Assembly: GCA_001873075.1 (NCBI GenBank)
Contig: MNYL01000032.1
Coordinates: forward strand, 1-5,881
Length of the DNA: 5,881 bases
Direction of reading: 5' to 3'
From: Fibrobacteres bacterium CG2_30_45_31
GTDB taxonomy: Bacteria; Fibrobacterota; Fibrobacteria; Fibrobacterales; Fibrobacteraceae
Shown: positions 1 through 5,881 of the stretch, piece by piece
Layout: the number at the start of each line of letters is the position of its first letter
Numbering within the stretch: position 1 is the stretch's first letter
The notes under the pieces: generated by a model
The model's input: only the letters and a program-made list of their open reading frames with translations
Told to the model about the DNA's origin: nothing
The model's database searches: none
Program-made: the position numbers and the translations under genes

Positions 1-649
1 GCGTACGGAAAATGAAGTTCCCCGGAGTAATTTCGTTACGGAAAGATTTACCAATCTGACCCACTCCAAACGGAATACGCGGGCGAACGTTGTCCATAAT
101 GTTCTTAAAGTTAATGAAGATACCCTGAGCGGTTTCCGGGCGGAGGTAAACTTTGTTCCCTGCCCCTTCGACAACACCGATCTCCGTTTGGAACATGAGG
201 TTAAAAGCACGCGGTTCGGTAAAATCTTTTTTGCCGCACTTGGGGCAGGCAATTTCATTGTCCTTCATCATCTGGGCAATGTCTGTGAAATTCTTACCGA
301 TGGTGCAGCCTTCGCCCAATTTTTCTTCGAGGAGATGGTCTGCACGGAAACGCTCACGGCACGCTTTACAATCCACCAGCGGGTCCGAGAAGTTACCGAC
401 ATGGCCAGAAGCCTGCCAGACGCGAGGATTTAAGAAAATAGAACTATCCAAGCCGAGGACATCCGGGCGGGAAGCGACAAATTTTTTCCACCAGAGATCC
501 TTGATGTTGCGTTTTAATTCGGCACCATACGGGCCGTAATCCCATGTATTGGCGAGCCCATCATAAATTTCCGAACCTGGGAAAATAAATCCTCTACGCT
601 TACAAAGAGATACCAAATCCTTCAACGCATCCTGAACTGTTTTTGCCAT
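1..649 (-). CDS. glyS: Glycyl-tRNA synthetase, alpha2 (single-chain) type, N-terminal part, cut by the window edge
   Basis: Class II aminoacyl-tRNA synthetase that charges tRNA-Gly with glycine in the cytosol. The reading frame runs open from ATG at 649 to the left edge, giving 216 residues of a protein that usually has about 450-500 or more. Visible family features are RRGFIFPGSEIYDG (18-31) and WDYGPYGAELK (36-46), then GHVGNFSDP (82-90), the YLRPETAQGIF segment (168-178) and the class II motif 2 region FGVGQIGKSFRNE (194-206) with its ATP-contacting arginine. Two CxxC pairs (C94/C97 and C135/C138) suggest a small structural zinc site; that is inference. It is the homodimeric eukaryote/archaea-like form, not the alpha2beta2 form with separate glyQ and glyS subunits. 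ATG at 649 is chosen because AGAGGA lies 7 bases upstream and homology begins at once. The symbol glyS (also glyQS) is by convention for this form. No T-box leader fits in the short upstream region. Confidence 0.97.
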   Translation of the reverse strand, partial: MAKTVQDALKDLVSLCKRRGFIFPGSEIYDGLANTWDYGPYGAELKRNIKDLWWKKFVASRPDVLGLDSSIFLNPRVWQASGHVGNFSDPLVDCKACRERFRADHLLEEKLGEGCTIGKNFTDIAQMMKDNEIACPKCGKKDFTEPRAFNLMFQTEIGVVEGAGNKVYLRPETAQGIFINFKNIMDNVRPRIPFGVGQIGKSFRNEITPGNFIFRT

Positions 650-655
650 GACAAT

Positions 656-662
656 ATCCTCT
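656..662 (-). promoter_or_regulatory. Ribosome binding site of glycyl-tRNA synthetase
   Basis: On the minus strand AGAGGAT precedes the ATG at 649 with six bases between (seven counted from AGAGGA). It is a good partial match to the Shine-Dalgarno consensus and supports this start codon. Confidence 0.8.
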
Positions 663-673
663 TACTTTGGCGC

Positions 674-704
674 GAAATATAGAAAGATGTATTTGGGAAA
701 GAAA
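674..704 (-). promoter_or_regulatory. Candidate promoter of glycyl-tRNA synthetase
   Basis: On the minus strand, TATATTTC (674-681) lies 19 bases downstream of TTTC (701-704). This resembles the -7/-33 layout TAnnTTTG with TTTG known from Bacteroidota. TATATT is also an acceptable -10 for a conventional primary sigma factor. Transcription would begin near 667, leaving a leader of about 20 bases that just includes the ribosome binding site. A second possible -10, TATAAA, lies further upstream near 713-718. This is pattern matching in AT-rich DNA, so it is tentative. Confidence 0.35.
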
Positions 705-797
705 TGCTCATTTTATAAAGTTTAAGCCCAAATAGAGGTCAGATTTTGCAAAAAAACCAAAGTTTTGAATTCTGAAACTTCGATCCTAAATACTTTG

Positions 798-865
798 TGC
801 GAAAATGACACCCCCTTTGATGTAAAAAAAAATTTAAGGGCAGAAAAGGGCATTTTTGAAGCGCA
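798..865. repeat. Imperfect inverted repeat / potential hairpin, function unknown
   Basis: The left arm has TGCG (798-801), AAAATG (802-807) and CCCTTT (813-818). These can pair in order with CGCA (862-865), CATTTTT (851-857, one T bulged) and AAAGGG (845-850). The arms are broken by small bulges (808-812 and 858-861), and the loop is A-rich. As RNA this gives roughly 16 base pairs. It is not followed by a clean T-tract in either direction, so it is a poor intrinsic terminator. It could be a degenerate interspersed repeat or a leader structure; neither can be settled from one copy. Confidence 0.35.
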
Positions 866-909
866 ATCACCAATTGTATTCCTTTTAATAAATGGAGGTT
901 TATTTCTGC

Positions 910-938
910 TTGGCAAAGTGGTTCTTTTTCTGTATTTT
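910..938 (+). promoter_or_regulatory. Candidate sigma70-type promoter of the capA-like operon
   Basis: TTGGCA (910-915, one mismatch to TTGACA) and TATTTT (933-938, two mismatches to TATAAT) are separated by exactly 17 bases. The expected transcription start falls at about 945-946, on the A of the preferred ATG. The mRNA would then be leaderless or nearly so. That fits the absence of any Shine-Dalgarno sequence just before this ATG. It has not been tested, and an upstream promoter remains possible. Confidence 0.4.
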
Positions 939-945
939 ACCATTT

Positions 946-2133
946 ATGTTTCGTGTTGTTTTGACTATTAGTACTCTATTTGTTGCATCCATTGCTTTTG
1001 CGAGCGTCTCTACTGATGCCAAAACAGGAAGCGCAGACAGTACCGCTCAAACTGCCCCTGTTGTATCTACGTCGCCCGATACCGCAGCGAGTAAAGTATC
1101 CGGCTTGACGCCTCTGGATGGTGCACAAACAGATAGCACCCTGAGTTTCATCGCTGTCGGCGATATCATGATGGGCCTCAACTACCCTGATGATCAACCC
1201 CTCCTCCCCCCCGAAGAAGGGGTTTTGATTTTTAAAGACGTGAAGCCCGTTCTCCAGAATGCAACCATTACCGTAGGCAATCTGGAAGGCGTTTTATTGG
1301 ATTTTGGGGGCCTTCCCAAAAGTTGTTCGAACCCTAAATTCTGTTATACATTCCGCACTCCCGAACGTTACGTCAAGAATCTGGTGGACGCGGGCTTTGA
1401 TCTTTTGGGAGTGGCAAATAATCATTCTGGAGATTTCGGGGACACCGGTCGGGAAACGACACAGAAAGTGCTTAAAGAAGCGGGCATCGGCTATGCGGGT
1501 TTTGAAAATTCCTGTGAATCGTTTATCCTGGAACGAGGTGGCGTAAAATACGGTTTTGCCGCTTTTTCCGTTAATAGAGGCACGCTGCGTGTTACCGATT
1601 TTGAAAAGGCGAGGCAGGTAGTCTCCGCGCTGAGTACTGAAGCCGATATCGTCATTGTGAATATGCATATTGGAGCCGAAGGGCAAAAATTCAACCACAT
1701 TACGCGTCAAACAGAAAATTTCATCGGTGAAAATCGCGGGAACCCTTACCTTTTTGCACGCACCGTTATTGATGCTGGTGCAGATCTCGTTTTTGGCCAC
1801 GGTCCGCATGTCCCACGCGCCATGGACCTTTACAAAGGCCGATTCATCGCCTATAGCCTCGGTAACTTCGCCACCTCCACAAGTGTGAATATTACAGGAG
1901 TGAGCGGTTATGCTCCCATGGTGAAAGTGGTGACGGATCGTGAAGGTAATTTTATTGAAGGCGAGATAATTTCTGCCATCCAGCGAGGTCAAGATGGGGC
2001 TCGCCGTCCGCTTTTAGATAGTACCAATGCTTGTGTTAAAGAAATTAAAAGACTGACTGAAAAAGATATTCCCGAAGCTCCAATTATTATTCATAATGAT
2101 GGCAAAATTACTCTTAAAGGCGGCGGCAAATAA
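946..2133 (+). CDS. Secreted CapA-family protein (PGA_cap, calcineurin-like metallophosphatase fold)
   Basis: A 395-residue exported protein of the CapA/PgsA-like family, named for poly-gamma-glutamate capsule synthesis. No other capsule gene is visible, so its substrate is unknown. Residues 1-19 form a clean signal peptide ending AFA|S. A Ser/Thr/Ala-rich linker follows to about 65, and the catalytic-like domain runs from about 66 to 345. Metal-site motifs are all present: GDIMMG (72-77), GNLEG (111-115), NNHSGD (158-163), MHIGAE (240-245), GHGPHV (284-289) and YSLGNF (303-308). Two cysteines (C127, C133) are spaced for a possible disulfide. The start is uncertain: ATG at 892 gives 413 residues and in-frame TTG at 910 follows a GGAGGT. 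Both would add a hydrophobic stretch before an arginine, making an odd signal sequence, so ATG at 946 is preferred. The stop overlaps the next gene by one base. Confidence 0.9.
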   Translation: MFRVVLTISTLFVASIAFASVSTDAKTGSADSTAQTAPVVSTSPDTAASKVSGLTPLDGAQTDSTLSFIAVGDIMMGLNYPDDQPLLPPEEGVLIFKDVKPVLQNATITVGNLEGVLLDFGGLPKSCSNPKFCYTFRTPERYVKNLVDAGFDLLGVANNHSGDFGDTGRETTQKVLKEAGIGYAGFENSCESFILERGGVKYGFAAFSVNRGTLRVTDFEKARQVVSALSTEADIVIVNMHIGAEGQKFNHITRQTENFIGENRGNPYLFARTVIDAGADLVFGHGPHVPRAMDLYKGRFIAYSLGNFATSTSVNITGVSGYAPMVKVVTDREGNFIEGEIISAIQRGQDGARRPLLDSTNACVKEIKRLTEKDIPEAPIIIHNDGKITLKGGGK

Positions 2134-3086
2134 TGAGAATTCAATATTTATTCTCTTTCCTCATCCTACTTGCCTCCTCTCTCTATGCCCAAGAGGCTAT
2201 TGAATACGGCGAAGTTTTGCCGTTCAAAGAAAACCTCGCGATGAATAGTCCTAAAGAGTCTCCACAGCCAGATATGGAAGTTGTGGGCAGAAGGACAGCG
2301 ACCAATGCGATTCAACAGATGGAACAGACCTCAGAAAATAAGTCGGACGCAGAGGGAGATATATCAGATGAAAATGAAATAACGGATAGCGAACCTGAAG
2401 AAATTATAGAGGATCAAGAGACTATCACTACTGTAGACTCTACCCAGCTTCCCGATACCCTTTTTATTGACATGACGAAGTCTTACATGCCCACGGAAAA
2501 CAGGCGTGTGACCTCCCCTTTTGGGATGCGCACTTACCGTATCCATAAAGGAATTGATATCAAAGTCCAGGTAGGCGATACGATTCGAGCAGCCTTTGCA
2601 GGTGTGGTTTCCAAGGTGCGTTATGAACGCCGTGGTTATGGCAATTACGTGATGATTGAACACGTCGACTGTGGCATTACCAAAACGGTGTATGGTCACC
2701 TTTCGCGACAGCTTGTCTCCGAAGGGGATACCGTACAAGCTGGTGATATCATTGGCCTCGGTGGAAATACGGGACGTTCCACAGGTTCTCATTTGCACTT
2801 TGAAACTCGTATCAATGGAATGCCTATGGATCCAGCCACTTTCTTTAATTTCGAAAACCAGACTTTTACCAAAGCCATTTATCCTCTTTCCATGCAACAA
2901 GCAAAAGCAGACTACACGGCTCTCGAAAAAGTGGCATCTGCGCGCCGCTATCACAGGGTTCGTCCCGGAGACAACTTGGGCAAAATTGCACAGAGGAATG
3001 GTATTTCCATCGAAAAGATTTGCCGCTTAAATGGCATTAAACGAACAACGGTATTGCGCATAGGCCGTATGTTACGCTGCTCGTAA
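2133..3086 (+). CDS. Secreted M23-family peptidoglycan endopeptidase with C-terminal LysM domain
   Basis: A 317-residue cell-wall hydrolase, probably periplasmic. The signal peptide spans residues 1-19 (h-region YLFSFLILLASS, cleavage after LYA); there is no lipobox cysteine. Residues 64-96 are a strongly acidic linker, with 15 Asp or Glu in 33. The M23 (lysostaphin/LytM-type) domain spans about 123-236. It has the zinc ligands H138 and D142 (HKGID) and H222 (HLH), and the catalytic histidines H189 (YGHL) and H220, so it appears active rather than a degenerate EnvC/NlpD-like activator. A LysM domain (about 273-316, YHRVRPGDNLGKIAQRNG...) should bind glycan strands. The protein would cleave peptide cross-links in peptidoglycan during growth, division or remodelling. 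ATG at 2133 shares its A with the upstream TAA. The only nearby ribosome-binding-like sequence is a weak GGCGG, so translation is probably coupled to the capA-like gene. Confidence 0.95.
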   Translation: MRIQYLFSFLILLASSLYAQEAIEYGEVLPFKENLAMNSPKESPQPDMEVVGRRTATNAIQQMEQTSENKSDAEGDISDENEITDSEPEEIIEDQETITTVDSTQLPDTLFIDMTKSYMPTENRRVTSPFGMRTYRIHKGIDIKVQVGDTIRAAFAGVVSKVRYERRGYGNYVMIEHVDCGITKTVYGHLSRQLVSEGDTVQAGDIIGLGGNTGRSTGSHLHFETRINGMPMDPATFFNFENQTFTKAIYPLSMQQAKADYTALEKVASARRYHRVRPGDNLGKIAQRNGISIEKICRLNGIKRTTVLRIGRMLRCS

Positions 3087-3133
3087 CAAAACAGTCCTTA
3101 TAGCATATCCGAATAATCCTCGATTTTGAACAC

Positions 3134-3167
3134 AAAAAAACGCCCCATTAAGGGCGTCTTTTATTTT
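3134..3167. terminator. Bidirectional intrinsic terminator between convergent genes
   Basis: ACGCCC (3140-3145) and GGGCGT (3152-3157) form a six-pair GC-rich stem with a CATTAA loop. On the plus strand it is followed by TCTTTTATTTT, serving the M23/LysM gene that ends at 3086. On the minus strand it is followed by seven T (complement of the A-run 3134-3140), serving clpC, whose stop is at 3183. The A and T runs extend pairing past one mismatch. Confidence 0.88.
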
Positions 3168-3182
3168 ATGATCCACTACACT

Positions 3183-5684
3183 TTACTTGGACTCTATCTC
3201 CGCGTTTTTAACTGCATCTGGGAGAGGTTGAGATTCAAAGGTGAGTTTGCCATCCGCGAGGCCCACCTTGATTGTCGAAAAGTCCATATAAGTGCCTAGC
3301 AACAAGCCTTCGGCAATGTCGTCTTCGACCAACTGCTGAATGCTCCGGCGTAAAGGTCTTGCCCCAAGCGCAGGGTCATAACCATGATCCACGATAAATG
3401 CTTTTGCCTCTTGAGAGACTTCCAGCATGATTCCCCGATCGGAAAGACTCTTCTGCAAGAAACTTAAAAGAATATCGACGATGGTGATAAGATCTTCGCG
3501 AGAAAGGCTCTTGAAGACAATCTGATCGTCAATACGATTCAAAAATTCAGGCGTGAAAATACGTTTGACTTCTTCACGGATGGTGGACTCCATACGCTCG
3601 TAGTCATCAGCGCTACTCAACTTGGTGAATCCCATACCCGTGCTGTGTTTCACTTCGCGTGCACCCACATTTGAAGTCATAATGATGATTGTATTCTTAA
3701 AGTTGATCTTGCGGCCAAAACTATCGGTCAATTGCCCATCATCCAGAATCTGCAATAAAAGGTTGTAGACATCCGGGTGTGCCTTTTCAATTTCATCAAG
3801 AAGCACCACAGAGTAAGGATGTTTGCGCACCTTTTCGGTGAGCTGTCCACCCCCTTCTTCATAACCCACATATCCCGGAGGAGCACCGATCAATCGCGAT
3901 ACACTGTGTTTTTCCATGTATTCGCTCATATCGATACGAATCATCGCATCTTCCGCGCCAAAAAGAGCCAGGCTCAACACTTTCGCCAGTTCAGTTTTTC
4001 CCACACCAGTAGGGCCTAAGAAAAGGAAACTCCCCATAGGCCGCTTTGTATCGTGAATCCCTGCGCGTGTGCGACGAATCGATTTGGCAATCACATCCAC
4101 AGCCTTATCTTGGCCTATGATGCGCCGTTTAATTTCTTTATCCAGATTAATCAGTTTTTGAGTTTCCTCGCCAGCTAAACGAGAAATAGGAATGCCTGTC
4201 ATTTTACTGATGACATCACGAATGTTATCTTCATCGACCACAAGACATTCGGTCTTTTTCTTTTCTCGCCAATTGTCTTTAATTGTGGTAATTTCTTTCT
4301 GGAGTTCTTCTAAAGAATCCCGATAATGAGCGGCACTTTCAAAATTTTGAGCGGCGACGGCTTCATCTTTTTTATGATTCGTTTCTGCGAGTGCTTTTTC
4401 TTTATCGCGGAGTTCCGGCGGCACCGCCATACTCGAAAGGCGTACGCGTGCGCCCGCCTCATCCAGAACATCAATGGCCTTATCTGGTAAGAAACGATCA
4501 CTCAAGTAGCGATCCGCTAAAAGTACCGCAGAACGAAGGGCTTCTTCGGTATAGCTTACCTTGTGATGTTCCTCATAACGCGCGCGAAGTCCATGCAAAA
4601 TCGTGACGGATTCTTCAGCCGTGGGAGGATTAATCATGATCGTCTGAAAACGACGATCCAATGCAGCATCTTTTTCAATGTACTTGCGATATTCATCAAT
4701 GGTCGTAGCACCAATGCACTGGAGTTCACCACGAGCGAGTGCTGGTTTAAAAATATTGGAAGCATCAAGACTCCCTTCAGAGCCACCCGCACCCACAATG
4801 GTATGAAGTTCATCAATGAACAGAATCACCGCGTTTTCGTTGCGCTGCAGTTCCATGATCAGGCCTTTCAGACGTTCTTCAAATTGCCCGCGGTACTTGG
4901 TGCCTGCGACCATTGCCGCAATATCCAAAGTGATCACACGCTTATTTTCCAAAATTTCTGGAATTCTTTTCTGAATGATTTTCTGTGCAAGGCCTTCCAC
5001 AATGGCAGTTTTGCCCACGCCCGGTTCTCCGATGAGAGCGGGATTGTTCTTTTTGCGGCGACAAAGCACCTGAATCAATCTTTCAATTTCAGATTCGCGC
5101 CCGATGATCGGATCTAATTTGCCTTGGCGCGCCATTTCTGTGAGGTCACGACCAAAATGCTCAAGTATCGGCGTTTTGGATTTGCTTCCGCTGCGAGGAG
5201 CGGCCATGGGTTCATCCGGGTCCATTTTGCCCGGGCGCGCATCTTGCTTCACTTGTTCGATAATCGTTTTGATGGCGTCGTATTCCACACCTGCAGAAGT
5301 AAGTGCCGCAGCAGCGGCAGAATCACTCACTTTCAAAAGTGAAAGCAATAAATGTTCGGTGCCGATATAATTTTCATCCATTTCCTGCGCTTCTACAGCA
5401 GAAGCCTGGAGCACCGCTTTGGCGCGAGCGGTAAACGGGACCATTTGCTGACCACCGATGGTCATCATCCCACCTGCAGTACTTACGGAGCGCTCAATGT
5501 CTGCGGCAAGGGCCTCTAAATCAATACCACTCTTTTTGAGACCCGCGGCGGCAATACCGGAGCCTTCACGAATAATTCCCAAAAGTAGGTGTTCTGTGCC
5601 CACTTGGTCATTGCCAAGGCGCACTGCTTCTTCGCGAGCAAACTGTAGTACCTTTTTAACGCGGTCTGTAAATCTTCCTTTCAC
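3183..5684 (-). CDS. clpC: ClpC, AAA+ unfoldase of the ClpCP protease
   Basis: An 833-residue Hsp100 ATPase, full length for ClpC. It unfolds cytosolic proteins and threads them into ClpP. Residues 1-145 are the double Clp_N repeat. The D1 module has Walker A GEPGVGKT (219-226), Walker B FIDE (289-292) and pore loop KYRG with Y264. A short middle domain (about 420-475) contains a UVR-like NFESAAHYRDSLEEL (447-461), as in ClpC and unlike the long ClpB coiled coil. The D2 module has GPTGVGKT (557-564), LLDE (628-631), pore loop GYVG (604-607) and the sensor 2 region GARPLRR (774-780). MGF (684-686) matches the ClpP-docking tripeptide, so a ClpP partner is expected outside the window. The start is GTG at 5684, seven bases after AGGAGG, with homology from the second residue. 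It is the second gene after a lolD-like gene, 11 bases from its stop. No ctsR, mcsA or mcsB lies next to it in the visible sequence. Confidence 0.98.
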   Translation of the reverse strand: MKGRFTDRVKKVLQFAREEAVRLGNDQVGTEHLLLGIIREGSGIAAAGLKKSGIDLEALAADIERSVSTAGGMMTIGGQQMVPFTARAKAVLQASAVEAQEMDENYIGTEHLLLSLLKVSDSAAAAALTSAGVEYDAIKTIIEQVKQDARPGKMDPDEPMAAPRSGSKSKTPILEHFGRDLTEMARQGKLDPIIGRESEIERLIQVLCRRKKNNPALIGEPGVGKTAIVEGLAQKIIQKRIPEILENKRVITLDIAAMVAGTKYRGQFEERLKGLIMELQRNENAVILFIDELHTIVGAGGSEGSLDASNIFKPALARGELQCIGATTIDEYRKYIEKDAALDRRFQTIMINPPTAEESVTILHGLRARYEEHHKVSYTEEALRSAVLLADRYLSDRFLPDKAIDVLDEAGARVRLSSMAVPPELRDKEKALAETNHKKDEAVAAQNFESAAHYRDSLEELQKEITTIKDNWREKKKTECLVVDEDNIRDVISKMTGIPISRLAGEETQKLINLDKEIKRRIIGQDKAVDVIAKSIRRTRAGIHDTKRPMGSFLFLGPTGVGKTELAKVLSLALFGAEDAMIRIDMSEYMEKHSVSRLIGAPPGYVGYEEGGGQLTEKVRKHPYSVVLLDEIEKAHPDVYNLLLQILDDGQLTDSFGRKINFKNTIIIMTSNVGAREVKHSTGMGFTKLSSADDYERMESTIREEVKRIFTPEFLNRIDDQIVFKSLSREDLITIVDILLSFLQKSLSDRGIMLEVSQEAKAFIVDHGYDPALGARPLRRSIQQLVEDDIAEGLLLGTYMDFSTIKVGLADGKLTFESQPLPDAVKNAEIESK

Positions 5685-5690
5685 TAGCGA

Positions 5691-5697
5691 ACCTCCT
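5691..5697 (-). promoter_or_regulatory. Strong Shine-Dalgarno sequence of clpC, overlapping the lolD stop codon
   Basis: On the minus strand AGGAGGT lies six bases before the GTG at 5684 and decides this non-ATG start. The TAG stop of the upstream gene (5698-5696) overlaps its first bases, so ribosomes terminating on lolD cover the clpC initiation site. Confidence 0.9.
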
Positions 5698-5881
5698 ATT
5701 CAAAAGGGACAATCAAGCCACCCTGCATGTGAACACGGCGGGTAGCATAGGTTGCCATTCTTTCATCATGAGTCACAACCAGAAAAGCCTGGTTGAACTT
5801 CTTATTCAAATCAGCAAAAAGTTCATTGAGCATAAGCGCATTGGATTCATCCAGGTTACCACTCGGCTCATCCGCAAAAAT
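5696..5881 (-). CDS. lolD: ABC transporter ATP-binding protein, LolD-like, C-terminal part cut by the window edge
   Basis: The last 61 residues of an ABC ATPase; the start, Walker A and signature motif lie beyond the right edge. The fragment opens with Walker B and D-loop IFADEPSGNLD (1-11), with the catalytic glutamate at 5. The H-loop histidine follows in VVTHDERMA (35-43). ADEPSGNLD and the short tail after THDERMA (ending MQGGLIVPFE) are typical of the LolD/MacB/FtsE-like group. In LolCDE the ATPase drives release of outer-membrane lipoproteins from the inner membrane. Assignment to LolD rather than another member of this group rests on this short stretch and would be settled by a lolC/lolE permease gene upstream. 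It is co-directional with clpC, 11 bases before its start, so the two probably share a transcript. Confidence 0.85.
   Translation of the reverse strand: MFADEPSGNLDESNALMLNELFADLNKKFNQAFLVVTHDERMATYATRRVHMQGGLIVPFE

Larger units (their letters stand above)
650..945. other. Divergent intergenic region between glyRS and the capA-like operon
   Basis: About 296 bases of AT-rich DNA separate two genes transcribed away from each other. It contains the glyRS ribosome binding site and candidate promoter at the left. In the middle is a small dyad (AAGTTT at 760-765 against AAACTT at 775-780), followed by an A-tract of nine (824-832) and an imperfect hairpin (798-865). A GGAGG (894-898) and a candidate rightward promoter (910-938) lie at the right end. 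Short open frames here start with TTG or lack a ribosome binding site and are not credible genes. No tRNA, T-box or known riboswitch pattern was recognised. Confidence 0.6.

Noticed and set aside
650..720. Glycine T-box or riboswitch upstream of glycyl-tRNA synthetase
   Set aside because: The likely leader is only about 20 bases, and no specifier hairpin, T-box bulge sequence or terminator was seen.
760..780. AAGTTT-N9-AAACTT dyad as an operator
   Set aside because: Six-base arms made mostly of A and T are expected by chance in this AT-rich spacer, and it is not placed over either candidate promoter.
722..943. Minus-strand open frame of 73 codons in the intergenic region
   Set aside because: No ribosome binding site or recognisable protein feature; it is rich in Lys, Phe and Ser as expected from AT-rich noncoding DNA.
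765..971. Short plus-strand open frame of 68 codons before and across the capA-like start
   Set aside because: It starts with TTG, has no Shine-Dalgarno, spans the imperfect hairpin and A-tract, and overlaps the capA-like signal peptide in another frame.
1294..1992. Long minus-strand frame (232 codons) opposite the capA-like gene
   Set aside because: Shadow of a real gene with all family motifs on the plus strand; its translation shows no domain.
2364..2954. Long minus-strand frame (196 codons) opposite the M23/LysM gene
   Set aside because: Antisense shadow; cysteine- and histidine-rich low-quality translation with no domain.
4563..5117. Plus-strand frame (184 codons) inside clpC
   Set aside because: Antisense to the conserved D1 ATPase module of ClpC, with no ribosome binding site or family resemblance.
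1..5881. CRISPR array, insertion sequence, tRNA or prophage signature
   Set aside because: No regularly spaced direct repeats, transposase, terminal inverted repeats or tRNA-like folds were seen; the genes are housekeeping or envelope genes in compact operons.

Overview
The window looks like ordinary chromosomal DNA from a Gram-negative bacterium. It holds three housekeeping genes (glycyl-tRNA synthetase, ClpC and a LolD-type ATPase) and a two-gene operon for secreted envelope proteins. The LolD-type ATPase implies an outer membrane with lipoprotein export. The single-chain alpha2-type GlyRS together with ClpC rather than ClpA, and moderate GC with AT-rich spacers, would fit a member of the FCB group such as a Fibrobacter-like organism. 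That placement is inference from recalled family distributions and needs a database search.

Layout: 1-649 (minus) is the N-terminal 216 codons of glycyl-tRNA synthetase, cut by the window edge. 650-945 is an AT-rich divergent intergenic region. It holds the glyRS ribosome binding site and a candidate promoter, an imperfect hairpin, and a candidate promoter for the rightward operon. 946-3086 (plus) is a translationally coupled pair: a secreted CapA-type metallophosphatase-fold protein, then a secreted M23 endopeptidase with a C-terminal LysM domain. The two share one base (TAATG). 3134-3167 is a hairpin with T-tracts on both sides that can stop transcription arriving from either direction. 3183-5684 (minus) is full-length clpC with a GTG start. 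5696-5881 (minus) is the C-terminal 61 codons of a LolD-like ABC ATPase. Its stop codon lies inside the Shine-Dalgarno sequence of clpC.

How the genes relate: the plus-strand operon probably acts outside the cytoplasmic membrane on cell-wall or envelope polymers. The M23/LysM protein can bind and cut peptidoglycan; the exact substrate of the CapA-like protein is unknown. On the minus strand, lipoprotein export (lolD) and cytosolic protein quality control (clpC with ClpP) are joined in one transcript. I did not find a convincing new biological system. The most useful points for a second look are the unusual start region of the capA-like gene (candidate leaderless start against an internal SD), the unassigned hairpin in the intergenic region, and the lolD-clpC junction.
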